Part shown: piece by piece, positions 8,538-17,430 of the stretch
Position numbering within the stretch: the first letter of the stretch is position 1
Layout of the letters: each line of letters starts with the position of its first letter
NCBI RefSeq assembly: GCF_902859725.1
Contig: NZ_CADIJP010000006.1
Span: 186,001-250,000, forward strand
Direction: 5' to 3'
Source: Achromobacter mucicolens
GTDB lineage: Bacteria; Pseudomonadota; Gammaproteobacteria; Burkholderiales; Burkholderiaceae_B
DNA length: 64,000 bases
Made by a program: the position numbers and the translations under genes
Notes under the pieces: generated by a model
Told to the model about the DNA's origin: nothing
The model's database searches: none
What the model saw: only the letters and a program-made list of their open reading frames with translations

Positions 8538-9527
8538 TCACGTATTTTTTTCGGGCAAGCCGATCGAGATGAGCCAGCCGAACCGGCGCACCCGCAAGCC
8601 CAGGCTGGCCGACAGGGCCTGAATGGCCTGTTCGGGGTCGTCCAGCGCGAACACGCCGAAGACTGGCAAGCCCCGTGCCTCTGGCGCCACGCGCAGGATG
8701 CCACCGTAGTAAGCCTGCAATGCCTGGACCACCTCTTGCAGCGGCGCATTGTCGACGCTGAGCATGCCCCTTTCCCAACTGGCCAGGGCCAGGGGATCGC
8801 CGGGCAGCTTGTGCACACCGCTTCGGGTCAGCCGCACGCCCTGGCGGGACTGCAAGGTGGCTTGGCTAGCGCCCTGGACGATCACGCTGACCGGGCCGTC
8901 CAAGGCCACCACCCGAACCGAGTCGCCATGATGATCCGCCATGACGCGCCCGTCGGCCGAGCGCAGCGTGCCGTAGGCGGTGCCGATCTCCAGGGCAGAT
9001 GCCGAATGCGCGTGCACCCGCGCGATCAGGCCGCCCGCCCGGAGGGTGAGGCGCCTGCGTGATCCGGAGAAATCCATATCCACGGCCGATCTCGCGTCCA
9101 GCAGCGCCTGGCTGCCGTCGGGCAGGTCGAAGCTGCGGCGTTCGCCCGTGCCGGTGGTCAGGTCGGCCATCAGTTGCCCGATCGGGCGCGCACGGTCCAG
9201 CGCAAGCAGGCCGCCGCCCGCCGTGCCGGCCAGCACCAGGGCGCCCCGCAACAGGCGTCGGCGGCGCGTGTGCAGCAGCGCCTTGCGCGCCGCCAGCAAC
9301 TGGCCGTGCGACGGGCCATTGATCTCCTGCACGATCGCGATCGGTTGCTGCAACACGCCCGTCACGCGGCGCCAAGCCTGGGCGTGGCGGGGATCGGCAT
9401 CGTGCCACCGCTGAAAGGCATCGCGGTCGGCGGCCGTCATGCGGCCAGCTTCCAGGCTTACCTGCCAATCGACCGCCGCCTCCATCATCGCCACGTCGGG
9501 GCGTTCTTCGTCCGTCAGGCTTCGCAT
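8538..9527 (-). CDS. FecR-family sigma regulator, iron module 1
   Basis: The 329-residue protein starts at the ATG at 9527, 13 bp inside the end of the sigma gene; a reading from 9797 would be antisense-like and lies wholly over the sigma gene. It has the FecR N-terminal cytoplasmic domain (about 1-85, with WQVSLEAGRMTAADRDAFQRWHDADP), one membrane helix near 105-125, and a periplasmic FecR domain from about 130. It should hold or activate the FecI sigma factor until the TonB receptor signals that its siderophore is bound. Confidence 0.9.
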   Translation of the reverse strand: MRSLTDEERPDVAMMEAAVDWQVSLEAGRMTAADRDAFQRWHDADPRHAQAWRRVTGVLQQPIAIVQEINGPSHGQLLAARKALLHTRRRRLLRGALVLAGTAGGGLLALDRARPIGQLMADLTTGTGERRSFDLPDGSQALLDARSAVDMDFSGSRRRLTLRAGGLIARVHAHSASALEIGTAYGTLRSADGRVMADHHGDSVRVVALDGPVSVIVQGASQATLQSRQGVRLTRSGVHKLPGDPLALASWERGMLSVDNAPLQEVVQALQAYYGGILRVAPEARGLPVFGVFALDDPEQAIQALSASLGLRVRRFGWLISIGLPEKNT

Positions 9528-10072
9528 GCCAGGCACTGCAGCAGCGCGCGCTTCATGTAGCGTTCGACCGTGGCGAGCGACACGCCCAGGGCTCGCGCAA
9601 TCTCGGGATAGCTCATGCCATCGAGCCGGCTGTACAGAAACGCCGTCCTGACGGGAACCGGCAGCTGGTCCAGCGCCCGATCTATTCTTTCGATGGCCTC
9701 GAGCAGCAGGGCGCGCTGTTCGGCCGAGAGCGCCACGGCCTCGGGCACGGCCATCAGCGATTGCAGGTAGGCGCGCTCCAGATCCTGCCGCCGCCAAAGA
9801 TGGAACAGCACGCGCTTGGCGATAGTGGTGAGAAAGGCGCGCGGTTCGCGCAGATGCGGCGTGTCGCCCGATTCGGCCAACTGCGTGAACGTCTCGGCGG
9901 CAACGTCTTCGGCGTCGTCACGATTGCGCAGGCGCGCACACAATCGGCCGAGCAGCCAGGGCTGATGGTCCCGGTACAAAGTCTCAAGGATCGGCCCCTG
10001 CGGGGTAGTCAGGCGAGAAGAAGCGGAGGACGTCATCAGGGCAAGCGGGATCATCCAGGCCGGACGCGGCAT
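9515..10072 (-). CDS. FecI-type ECF sigma-70 factor, iron module 1
   Basis: The 185-residue protein has sigma region 2 (about residues 30-95, with RNRDDAEDVAAETF) and region 4 (about 125-180, with GMSYPEIARALGVSLATVERYMKRAL), joined by a short linker. This is the FecI/HasI/PvdS class, which transcribes a siderophore receptor operon. Internal ATGs at codons 7 and 13 are alternative starts. It heads the fecI-fecR-receptor-PepSY operon and has a possible Fur site just upstream. Confidence 0.92.
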   Translation of the reverse strand: MPRPAWMIPLALMTSSASSRLTTPQGPILETLYRDHQPWLLGRLCARLRNRDDAEDVAAETFTQLAESGDTPHLREPRAFLTTIAKRVLFHLWRRQDLERAYLQSLMAVPEAVALSAEQRALLLEAIERIDRALDQLPVPVRTAFLYSRLDGMSYPEIARALGVSLATVERYMKRALLQCLACEA

Positions 10073-10088
10073 GATCTGACCAAATCTT

Positions 10089-10107
10089 AATGTAAATAAT
10101 AGCCATT
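10089..10107 (-). promoter_or_regulatory. Candidate Fur-type site upstream of FecI 1
   Basis: This 19-bp AT-rich stretch has outer arms AATG and CATT. It sits in an otherwise GC-rich spacer, 17 bp upstream of the sigma gene. Its match to the Fur consensus is weaker than that of the site at 28928. It could also simply be the -10 region. Confidence 0.4.
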
Positions 10108-10188
10108 TTTATTTCATTCTAGCCTGAAGCGATAGTCGCACCTGCCTAGCGACCCCTCGCCTGCCCCGCCACCCCCGCAACGATCCCG

Positions 10189-11172
10189 TCAATCGACCTT
10201 CGCGCCCGATTGGCGCACAAGTTCAGCGGCCACCGGCATCTGCGCTTTCACGAACGCCCAGAACTCATCGGGTGTATTCGGTTTTCCCGGAAACGCGCCC
10301 TGCTCGACAAACTGCTTCTGCATCTCGGGCTTGGCGATCGCCTTGTTCAAGGCCGCATTCAAAGTTTCCAGCACCGGTTTGGGGGTGCCCGCCGGGGCGA
10401 CGAGCCCGTACCAGTTGTCCGTGTAGAGCTTCGTGCCCTCTTCTTCAAAGGTCGGCACATCCGGCATGGCCGGGTGGCGTTCTTTGGCAGCCACGGCCAC
10501 CGCGCGCAGTTTTCCGCTTCGAACGTAGGGCACGGGCCCCGTCGTGATGGAGAAGTCCATGCGGCCAGCCATCAGGTCGACCAGCATCGGGCCCGAACCC
10601 TTGAATGGAATATGCGTGATATCGACGCCGGTGAGCTTGATGAACTGGGCCGCGGCCAGGTGCTGGGACGAACCCGATCCGCCGGATCCATAGTTCAGCT
10701 TGCCCGGCTGCGCCTTGGCCGCCGCAATGATGTCCGGGACCGACTTGAACGGCGAGTCATTCGGGACTAGCAGTGTGCCTGGCGACGTGTTGATCTGGCC
10801 GATAGGCGCGAAATCCTCGATCGGCCGGTAAGGCAGCTTGGAGAACAGCGCGGAATTGAAGCCGTGGGACGCTGAGGTGGCGAGCATGATCGTGTAACCG
10901 TCGGGCTTGGCCTCGGCCACGAGCTTGGACCCAATGTTGCTGCCAGCGCCGGGCCGATTGTCGACGATGACGGGTTGCTTCAATGTCACCGCCATCTCCG
11001 CCGCGACAAGCCTTGCCAGCACGTCCGCAGATCCGCCCGCGGCCCAGCCCACGATCAGGGTGATTGGCCGCTCTGGATACGCGCCTTGCGCGAAGACGGG
11101 AACATGCGCACCCGCCAGACTCGCAAGGGCGAGGCAGAGCAGGCGGCGCCGCGTGGTTGCCGAGGTATTCAT
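10189..11172 (-). CDS. Bug/TctC-family periplasmic binding protein 1
   Basis: This 327-residue protein starts at the ATG at 11172, preceded by an AGGAGACACACC ribosome site. It has a signal peptide (about 1-30), then YPERPITLIVGWAAGGSADVLARLVA and VIVDNRPGAGSNIGS, the standard N-terminal blocks of Bug proteins. These bind carboxylates, amides or amino acids in the periplasm. No TctA/TctB membrane partners are present. It is 44 bp downstream of the hydroxyacid dehydrogenase and is the last gene of the MarR-linked operon, so its ligand is probably the substrate of that pathway. Confidence 0.92.
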   Translation of the reverse strand: MNTSATTRRRLLCLALASLAGAHVPVFAQGAYPERPITLIVGWAAGGSADVLARLVAAEMAVTLKQPVIVDNRPGAGSNIGSKLVAEAKPDGYTIMLATSASHGFNSALFSKLPYRPIEDFAPIGQINTSPGTLLVPNDSPFKSVPDIIAAAKAQPGKLNYGSGGSGSSQHLAAAQFIKLTGVDITHIPFKGSGPMLVDLMAGRMDFSITTGPVPYVRSGKLRAVAVAAKERHPAMPDVPTFEEEGTKLYTDNWYGLVAPAGTPKPVLETLNAALNKAIAKPEMQKQFVEQGAFPGKPNTPDEFWAFVKAQMPVAAELVRQSGAKVD

Positions 11173-11216
11173 GGTGTGTCTCCTGGTGTTTTTTTTGGGT
11201 GATATGAAACGTGACG

Positions 11217-12227
11217 TTATGGCGATCTTCCATCGACGACGATGGCGTCCGGCGGCAGCGGCTGGCCTTGGAGCGCAGCGACCACGCATTGCGCCGCGCG
11301 CCTGTTGGCGCGCTCCAGTCCTTCGCGGCTAGAGCCTCCAGTGTGCTGCGTGCAAATCACATTTGGCAGCGTCAGCAACTCGCGCGTGATGCCCTCAAGC
11401 GACGCATCACGTTCCGACCCGATCACGTCAAGACCGGCGCCGGCAAGCCTGCCGCGCTGTAGCGCCGCCAACAATGCGCCATCGTCGACGAGCTCGCCGC
11501 GTGCCGTGTTGATCAGTATGGCGCTGGGCTTCATGCGGGCCAGGGCGTCCTGGTTGATCAGATGCCGGGTGGAATCGGTCAAAGGCGCATGCAAGCTGAT
11601 GAAGTCGCTGTCTGCCAACACGGTTTCAAGCGACGCCAGCTGCACGCCGTCCAGGTCCGCCACGTCATCAGGCAGATAGGGGTCATGTGCGATGACGCGC
11701 ACGTCGAACCCCGCAAGTCTGCGGGCCACCAGCCGCGCGATGCGGCCCAGGCCGATCAATCCGACCGTCTTGCCCGACAGTTCCGTACCCACGAGCACCC
11801 CATGTTCGCCGGATTGCATGCGCCGGTGCGATTCGAAGTAGCGTCGGCCGACCGCAAGCATCAATCCAACCGCGTGATCGGCCACGGTCCCCTCATTGCT
11901 GCCCGGCGTAATGGTGAGCAGCCTGCGGTGCGCCTGCACGGCGGCAACGTCTATCGTGTCGTAGCCGACGCCCCGCCGCGCCATCACGCGCAGGTTGGGG
12001 TAACGCGCCAGCAGGTCGGCGGTGACGGGCGGGATGCCCATGATCCAGGCACTGCACCGGGAGAGCGCACCGTGCATGTCTTCGGTGATCACGGCGTCGA
12101 CCGCGTCATGGGCAACGCCGCCCGTGACCACCGTCAGGCCGGCAGTGCGCAGGATGCTCGCCGCCTTGTCGTCAAAAAAGCGCGCAGTCACGAGGACACA
12201 GGAAAAGGAATTCGCGGGCTGTTTCAT
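11217..12227 (-). CDS. D-2-hydroxyacid dehydrogenase (phosphoglycerate dehydrogenase-like)
   Basis: This 336-residue protein has the D-isomer 2-hydroxyacid dehydrogenase layout: catalytic domain, NAD-binding GLIGLGRIA near residue 157, and the catalytic residues in NTARGELVDD (Arg) and QHTGGSS (His). It should interconvert a 2-hydroxy acid and a 2-oxo acid with NAD(P)H. Its ATG overlaps the stop of the CitE-like gene (ATGA), indicating translational coupling. Specificity (glycerate, glyoxylate, lactate-like) cannot be read from the sequence. Confidence 0.9.
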   Translation of the reverse strand: MKQPANSFSCVLVTARFFDDKAASILRTAGLTVVTGGVAHDAVDAVITEDMHGALSRCSAWIMGIPPVTADLLARYPNLRVMARRGVGYDTIDVAAVQAHRRLLTITPGSNEGTVADHAVGLMLAVGRRYFESHRRMQSGEHGVLVGTELSGKTVGLIGLGRIARLVARRLAGFDVRVIAHDPYLPDDVADLDGVQLASLETVLADSDFISLHAPLTDSTRHLINQDALARMKPSAILINTARGELVDDGALLAALQRGRLAGAGLDVIGSERDASLEGITRELLTLPNVICTQHTGGSSREGLERANRRAAQCVVAALQGQPLPPDAIVVDGRSP

Positions 12228-13075
12228 TGATTCTCGACGCGCAGCCAGTTGCGCGCGCGCTCGACAACAGGACGATCGATCATTCGACCGTCCAGCGTCA
12301 CCACCGCCAGCCCCCGGGACCTGGCCTCGTCATCCGCCGCTACCACGCTGCGCGCCCAGGCGAGCTCATCGTCGGACGGGCCAAACCCGGCATTGGCGAC
12401 CGGCACCTGTCGCGGATGTATGCAGGCGGCGCCACTGAAGCCGGTGTTGCGCGCGAGCCGGACCAGGCTGGCGAATGCCGCCATGTCGTTGATCTGCGCA
12501 ATGCTTCCGGGCAGGCCCCAGCACGCCAGCCGGTATGCGCGCGCGCAGCACGTCACGGCCTGCGCGGCCCACAGGAGAGATTCCGGTTCCGCAGGCACGC
12601 CCATGTCGGTGGCGTAGTCTTCGGCGCCAAATCCCAGCGCCGCCACGCTGGGGTGGGCGGTGGCGATGCTTTGCGCCTGCATGACGCCCAGTGGCGTTTC
12701 GATGAGGGCGGCGATGGGAAGACCGGGGAAATCCGACGCGTGGTGCCGGTCGATACACGCCGCGAGCGCCTGCACATCCTGGGGCGATTCGACCTTTGGC
12801 AGCAGCACGCCGTGCAACCGCGACAGCGGCAACGCGTCGATGTCCAGCGCAAACATATCCCTTGGCGCATTCACGCGCACCAGGACGGGAATCACGTCGG
12901 CCAGCGCCTCGATGGCCCGCCGGGCCATGACGCGAGCCTGATCCTTCAACGCACCGGAGACGCCATCTTCCAGATCGATGATGATCGCATCGGCGCCGCG
13001 CTCGGCCGCCTTGGCCCACAAAGATTCCGATGTCGCGGGAACGAACAACAGGGAACGAACGTCGTTCAAATGCAC
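12224..13075 (-). CDS. HpcH/HpaI or CitE-like CoA-ester lyase
   Basis: The 283-residue protein starts at a GTG at 13075 with a GGAG site 7 bases upstream. CitE-fold motifs are present: DLEDGV near residue 34, VRVNAP near 66, ALIETPLG, and FGAEDYATDMG, supplying metal- and CoA-binding residues. Family members split malyl-, citramalyl- or citryl-CoA. It overlaps the CoA-transferase by 10 bp and the dehydrogenase by 4 bp. A transferase that makes a hydroxyacyl-CoA followed by this lyase is a plausible pair. Confidence 0.88.
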   Translation of the reverse strand: MHLNDVRSLLFVPATSESLWAKAAERGADAIIIDLEDGVSGALKDQARVMARRAIEALADVIPVLVRVNAPRDMFALDIDALPLSRLHGVLLPKVESPQDVQALAACIDRHHASDFPGLPIAALIETPLGVMQAQSIATAHPSVAALGFGAEDYATDMGVPAEPESLLWAAQAVTCCARAYRLACWGLPGSIAQINDMAAFASLVRLARNTGFSGAACIHPRQVPVANAGFGPSDDELAWARSVVAADDEARSRGLAVVTLDGRMIDRPVVERARNWLRVENQ

Positions 13076-14316
13076 TTGATTGCTCCGCGCGCTGAAAGTT
13101 CTTCAATCTGAGCGTCATCCAGGCCGACGTCCCTCAGGATCTGTACCGTGTGCTGTCCCAGCAACGGCGCCTCATGCCGGATCCGGCCGGGCGTGTTGGC
13201 AAGGCGCGGCATGACGTTCTGCATCAGCGTGCCGCCGGCGCCGGACGGCCTCACGTAGCAGGCGCGATCAACCACGTGGGAATCGGCCGCAAGCTGCGCG
13301 GCGTCATAGATCGGACCGGCAGTCACGCCTTGCGCACGCAGGTGCGCAAGGCACTCGTCCCGGTTCAATTGCGCGACCGCATCGGCGATAAGGGCGTCGA
13401 GCTCCGCGTCATTGGCCAATCGCGCGGCATTGTTGGCAAAGCGCGGTTCTTCGGCGAGATCGCCGCAGCCAATGGCCTGCAGCACGCGGCGGGCCATGGC
13501 GTCGGTCGAGCCCGACAACGCCACCCAGCCCCCGTCCTTGCACTGGTAGACACCGCGGGGAGACGCGATCTTGACCGAAGGTCCCGCGATTCGTCCCGTG
13601 GCCGCGTAGGCGGTCACGTCGGGCCCCATGATGGCGAGCATCGGCTCAAGCAGGGAGAGGTCCACCACCTGACCTTTCCCCCCTCTCACTTCGACCTCGC
13701 GAACGGCCGCCAGGGTGGCGAACGCGCCAGCCAGACCCGCCACCATGTCGGCCAGCGCCATGTTGGGCAGCCGGGGAACATCATCGACCGCGTGTTTGTG
13801 CGCGAAACCGCAAAAGCCTTCCAGCAGGCTGCCGAATCCGGGCAGGTTCCGATAGGGCCCGGTCTGGCCCCAGCCCGAGACGCGCACGATCACGAGCTGA
13901 CGATTGAGTTCATGCAACGACGCAGGCGCTAACCCCATGGCTTCCAGGGTTCCGGGCCGAAAACTCTCGATCAGCACGTGCGCGCCGGCGGCGAGTCTAC
14001 GGAGCACGCCGATGGCGTCGGCATCGCGCAGGTCCAGGGCCAGGCTTTTCTTGTTGCGGCCATAGACCTGCCACCAGGCGTCCAGCGAGGCGCCATCGCC
14101 AAGGTCTTCACGCCAATGACGCAGCGTATCTCCCTCGCGTGCGGACTCCACTTTGATGACCTCGGCGCCAAAGTCCGCCAATTGCATCGATAGCATGTTG
14201 CCCGCAACCAGCCGTGACAGGTCTATGACCCGCACCCCGGTCAACGGGCCCATCGAATCGCTGTTGGGTGAGGTAGTCGAATTGCGTTCCATGGAATTGG
14301 GAAGAAGATGTTTCAT
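13066..14316 (-). CDS. CaiB/BaiF family III CoA-transferase 1
   Basis: This 416-residue protein (ATG at 14316; 14358 and 14292 are alternatives, none with a strong ribosome site) begins its domain at MGPLTGVRVIDLSRLVAG. It has AEVIKVES, the RPGTLEAMG block, and the ALADMVAGLAGA segment carrying the family's catalytic Asp. Class III enzymes move CoA between carboxylic acids through an aspartyl-CoA intermediate. It is first in a four-gene minus-strand operon facing the MarR gene. Confidence 0.9.
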   Translation of the reverse strand: MKHLLPNSMERNSTTSPNSDSMGPLTGVRVIDLSRLVAGNMLSMQLADFGAEVIKVESAREGDTLRHWREDLGDGASLDAWWQVYGRNKKSLALDLRDADAIGVLRRLAAGAHVLIESFRPGTLEAMGLAPASLHELNRQLVIVRVSGWGQTGPYRNLPGFGSLLEGFCGFAHKHAVDDVPRLPNMALADMVAGLAGAFATLAAVREVEVRGGKGQVVDLSLLEPMLAIMGPDVTAYAATGRIAGPSVKIASPRGVYQCKDGGWVALSGSTDAMARRVLQAIGCGDLAEEPRFANNAARLANDAELDALIADAVAQLNRDECLAHLRAQGVTAGPIYDAAQLAADSHVVDRACYVRPSGAGGTLMQNVMPRLANTPGRIRHEAPLLGQHTVQILRDVGLDDAQIEELSARGAIKCI

Positions 14317-14380
14317 TGCCGTCGATGGGCTTGCGCGTTGTCGGCGATTTGCGTGCATGGATGCGGCGCCGGCCCCTTAG

Positions 14381-14408
14381 AATGAAGCCACCGCAATGAA
14401 GCCACCGC
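14381..14408. repeat. Perfect 14-bp tandem duplication in the MarR/CoA-transferase spacer
   Basis: AATGAAGCCACCGC occurs twice head to tail (14381-14394 and 14395-14408), between the divergent MarR and CoA-transferase genes. It may be a duplicated operator or a recent slippage event. Its position upstream of both genes favours a regulatory effect. Confidence 0.75.
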
Positions 14409-14443
14409 TCGGCCTTGAACAATCCTAACGTAGACTATGTGCT

Positions 14444-14983
14444 ATGGCAAATAATGATATAGCAAGGAAAACCCTACCCACGCCTGGACAGAAGCGTAAG
14501 CGCGCATCCAGAAAGGATGTCGATTCCCACCGGCCTGAGATTCTCATCACGTATCGGATTTCAGTGCTGGCGCAAACGCTTTCGCGGCTGGTCGATGCGT
14601 CGGTACGCACGAATCTGGACCTGACAAGCCGCCAATGGCGTGTGCTGGTGGTGCTGAGCCGGCTGGGCGGTTCGTCCGCGTCCGGGGCGATAGCGCGGAT
14701 GGCCAGCTTCGACCACAGTCAGGTAAGCCGGGTGACGATGGAACTGGCCGAGAAAGGCTTGCTGACCATGTCCAACGACCCGCAAGACCGTCGCAAGCAG
14801 ATCCTGACCTTGACGGCGGAGGGGATCGAGCAGCTTCGGCTTGGCCTGCCCCACTCTCTGGAACGGGAAGCGCGGCTACGAGGCCGCCTGACGGAAGACG
14901 AGTACGCCAGCTTCCTGAAGGTGCTTGGCGTGCTGGAGGACGAGGCCAACAATCTCCTTGACGAGATCAAGCGCGACGGCTGA
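14444..14983 (+). CDS. MarR-family transcriptional regulator
   Basis: This 179-residue protein has a winged helix from about residues 50-140 (LTSRQWRVLVVLSRLGG, then ASFDHSQVSRVTMELAEKGLL and DPQDRRKQILTLT). It carries a basic N-terminal tail of about 30 residues. It is divergent to the CoA-transferase operon and probably represses it until a pathway acid or CoA ester binds. No convincing ribosome site is seen before the ATG, so a slightly different start or leaderless translation is possible. Confidence 0.9.
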   Translation: MANNDIARKTLPTPGQKRKRASRKDVDSHRPEILITYRISVLAQTLSRLVDASVRTNLDLTSRQWRVLVVLSRLGGSSASGAIARMASFDHSQVSRVTMELAEKGLLTMSNDPQDRRKQILTLTAEGIEQLRLGLPHSLEREARLRGRLTEDEYASFLKVLGVLEDEANNLLDEIKRDG

Positions 14984-15004
14984 TCGCGTCAAGCGGAATG
15001 CACG

Positions 15005-15035
15005 GCGGCGCCCTGGCGTGAAGCCCTGGCGCCGC
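15005..15035. terminator. GC-rich hairpin between convergent genes
   Basis: GCGGCGCC (15005-15012) and GGCGCCGC (15028-15035) form a perfect 8-bp stem between the MarR gene and the convergent alcohol dehydrogenase. There is no T-run, so it is only a possible bidirectional terminator. Confidence 0.35.
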
Positions 15036-15042
15036 ACAGGAA

Positions 15043-16146
15043 TCAGGCCCCCGGCCGGATCGCAACCTTCAGCACGTTGTCCCGCTGATTGGCGAACAGG
15101 TCGTACGCCTCCTCGATCTGGTCCAGCGCAAAGCGGTGCGTGACCATTTTTGCGAGATCCAGGCGGCCCGACTGCAACACGTTCATGAGCCGGCGCATGC
15201 GCTCTTTGCCGCCAGGGCAGAGCGCGGTGTTGATCTTGTGGTCGCCCAGCCCGGCGGCGAACGCGGATACCGGTATCTTCAAGTCGGCGGAATAGACGCC
15301 CAGACTGGACAACGTGCCTCCCGGCTTCAATACGCGCAGGGCGGATTCAAAGGTGCTTTGCTGGCCCAGCGCTTCGATGGCCGAGTCCACGCCTTTGCCG
15401 CCGGTGAGACGCAGGATTTCCTCGACGACGTCGCAATCATGGAAATTCAGGACGATATCAGCGCCCCACTGGCGGGATATTTCCAGACGCCGCGCATTGC
15501 CATCTACGCCGATGACCGTGGTGGCGCCCAGCAACCGGGCGCCCGCCGCCGCGCACAGTCCGATCGGGCCCTGCGCAAACACGGCCACCGTGTCGCCAAT
15601 GCGGATGTTGGCGTTTTCAGCGCCTTTAAACCCGGTGGACATGATGTCCGGGCACATCAGCACCTGCTCGTCGCTCAGGCCGTCAGGCACGGGCGCGAGA
15701 TTGGCCTGCGCGTCGGGAACCAGCAGGTACTCGGCTTGGGCGCCATCGATCATGTTGCCGAAGCGCCACCCCGCGGTGGCGCGGTAGCCGTGACATCCGC
15801 ACATGCCACTGGCCACCAGATAGCTGCCGTCCTGCGAGGGCGCACCGTCCTGCGCGGCGTAGGAATTGAAATTCGGGCAGATCGCGCCGGCAATCACGCG
15901 TTGGCCCTCGGAGTACCCCGTCACGGCGCTTCCCAGCTTTTCGATGACGCCGACGGGTTCATGGCCGATCGTCAGGCCCGGCTGCACCGGATACTCGCCC
16001 TTGAGAATGTGGATATCCGTCCCGCAAATGGTGGTGGTGGTGATCTTGATCAACGCGTCATTGGGCCCGACGTCCGGAATGCGCTTTTCGCGTATTTCAA
16101 TGCGGCCCGGGCTGGCAAAGACGACTGCTTTCATGGTGGTATTCAT
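15043..16146 (-). CDS. Zinc-type alcohol dehydrogenase (isopropanol dehydrogenase-like)
   Basis: This 367-residue medium-chain dehydrogenase has ICGTD with Cys41, GHE with His62/Glu63, and MCPDIMSTGFKGAE with Asp167. That is the Cys/His/Asp catalytic-metal set of thermophilic secondary alcohol dehydrogenases. The usual four-Cys structural zinc lobe is replaced by a different insert (residues about 88-130). The Rossmann motif AQGPIG near 191 and an Asp near 215 suggest NAD use. A GGAGG site precedes the ATG. It lies 3 bp after a universal stress gene, in an operon with the SYLF gene. Confidence 0.9.
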   Translation of the reverse strand: MNTTMKAVVFASPGRIEIREKRIPDVGPNDALIKITTTTICGTDIHILKGEYPVQPGLTIGHEPVGVIEKLGSAVTGYSEGQRVIAGAICPNFNSYAAQDGAPSQDGSYLVASGMCGCHGYRATAGWRFGNMIDGAQAEYLLVPDAQANLAPVPDGLSDEQVLMCPDIMSTGFKGAENANIRIGDTVAVFAQGPIGLCAAAGARLLGATTVIGVDGNARRLEISRQWGADIVLNFHDCDVVEEILRLTGGKGVDSAIEALGQQSTFESALRVLKPGGTLSSLGVYSADLKIPVSAFAAGLGDHKINTALCPGGKERMRRLMNVLQSGRLDLAKMVTHRFALDQIEEAYDLFANQRDNVLKVAIRPGA

Positions 16147-16149
16147 GCC

Positions 16150-16635
16150 CTACCTCCAACTGTTGACGAGTGGTTGAACGGCCTGCGGCGCGGCCTCGCG
16201 CACGAGCAGCAAGGGAACGGCCACGCCGCGCGGCAGGTTCGGGGCCGGGCTGGCCATCGGCATCCTGCGCACGTCGCGCGACCGGTGCGCCCCGATCACG
16301 ATCAGATCGGCCTCCCAGGCCCGGGCCTCGGCCGCCAGGCATTCCTCGAACGAGCGTTCGCCTGCTTCAAGGAGCGCGCTATCGACGGCAATGCAGTTGG
16401 CGCGCACCCTTGTTGCCGCATTGCGCAGCAGTTCGGCGGCATGCTCAAACAATAACGCCCGAATTTCCGCCGGGAAATAGCAATTTGCGACCAGCCCCCC
16501 CGACAACGGCTGCGGTTGGACGATACATATCAGCCGAATGACCACGTCATGGAGAAAGGCCAGGCGTATTGCCTCATTCAACCCCGATTCAGAGGTCGAG
16601 CTGCCGTCAATCGGTATGAGAATCCGTCTATACAT
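16150..16635 (-). CDS. Universal stress protein (UspA family), divergent ATP site
   Basis: This 161-residue protein begins MYRRILIPIDGSS, the standard UspA beta strand with the nucleotide-contacting Asp. The C-terminal ATP loop, usually G-x2-G-x9-G(S/T), is degenerate here: IGAHRSRDVRR followed by a Pro-rich stretch. It may not bind ATP in the canonical way. It sits between the SYLF gene and the alcohol dehydrogenase and is cotranscribed with them. Confidence 0.88.
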   Translation of the reverse strand: MYRRILIPIDGSSTSESGLNEAIRLAFLHDVVIRLICIVQPQPLSGGLVANCYFPAEIRALLFEHAAELLRNAATRVRANCIAVDSALLEAGERSFEECLAAEARAWEADLIVIGAHRSRDVRRMPMASPAPNLPRGVAVPLLLVREAAPQAVQPLVNSWR

Positions 16636-16646
16636 GGCGGCGGGCA

Positions 16647-17288
16647 TCAAGGATGGAAGGGGATTCCGGTTTTTCCACGGCAGGCATCGGTTTCATCGGC
16701 GCACAGATAAACCGGGACCTTGACGAACAGCATGCCCTGGAGCGACAGGCCTCGAACCAGTTCGGTTGCTGACAGGATGAAGCCCGCGATCGGCTCCACG
16801 ATCAGGTCGCGCGATGCCATGGCGGTTTCGTCCAGGATCTGAATGGTTCCGCTCGCGCCCTCCTCCCACCCCGGCCCGACCTGGAACCCGCGCAGGGCCG
16901 CATAGGACGAGAAGACCAGGATCAGCGCCTTGTCGTTCAGCCCAAGCACCGAGCCCGGCGGACTGGCGATGGCGTTGTAGTAATTGCGCCCCTCGGCGGC
17001 GTCGATCAGTACACCACGCCCGTAGGCCATCCCCAGGATGCTTCCGTCGGCGTGCAAGGCGGGCACCACCAGCACGCCAAATGAGCGGGCAACCAGCGCC
17101 TTGGCCGCGGGCGACAGACGATAGAGGCGCAACAGCGTGGCCTCGGCTTCCTGATCAACGCGGTTCAACAGGGCGGGCGGTACAGGCATCAACGAATCCG
17201 CCGGCTGTGCGAGCGCGGCGCCAGCCGGCAGCAGGGCCAGAATCAGGTGAAGCAACACGGCGAGGACGCTTGTCTTCATGGATTTCAT
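16647..17288 (-). CDS. SYLF/Ysc84-like exported protein
   Basis: This 213-residue protein starts at the ATG at 17288 (MKSMKTSVLAVLLH), with a second possible start at 17279. It has a signal peptide (about 1-30), then AKALVARSFGVLVVPAL and GMAYGRGVLI, resembling the SYLF (lipid-binding Ysc84) domain. Bacterial members are mostly of unknown role. It is first gene of the operon SYLF-usp-adh and shares the palindrome-containing spacer with the L,D-transpeptidase. Domain call is by eye and moderate. Confidence 0.7.
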   Translation of the reverse strand: MKSMKTSVLAVLLHLILALLPAGAALAQPADSLMPVPPALLNRVDQEAEATLLRLYRLSPAAKALVARSFGVLVVPALHADGSILGMAYGRGVLIDAAEGRNYYNAIASPPGSVLGLNDKALILVFSSYAALRGFQVGPGWEEGASGTIQILDETAMASRDLIVEPIAGFILSATELVRGLSLQGMLFVKVPVYLCADETDACRGKTGIPFHP

Positions 17289-17430
17289 CTTGAACCTGTC
17301 TGGCAAGCGCTTGTTGACCAAAATCACGAATTCGACGCTGACCGGCGGCACTCGCGCTCGGACTTGGTCGAACGATCCTTCGCATGAGTGCCGCATCCTG
17401 GCCGGCACGAACGCCGCAATTGGAAGAGAG

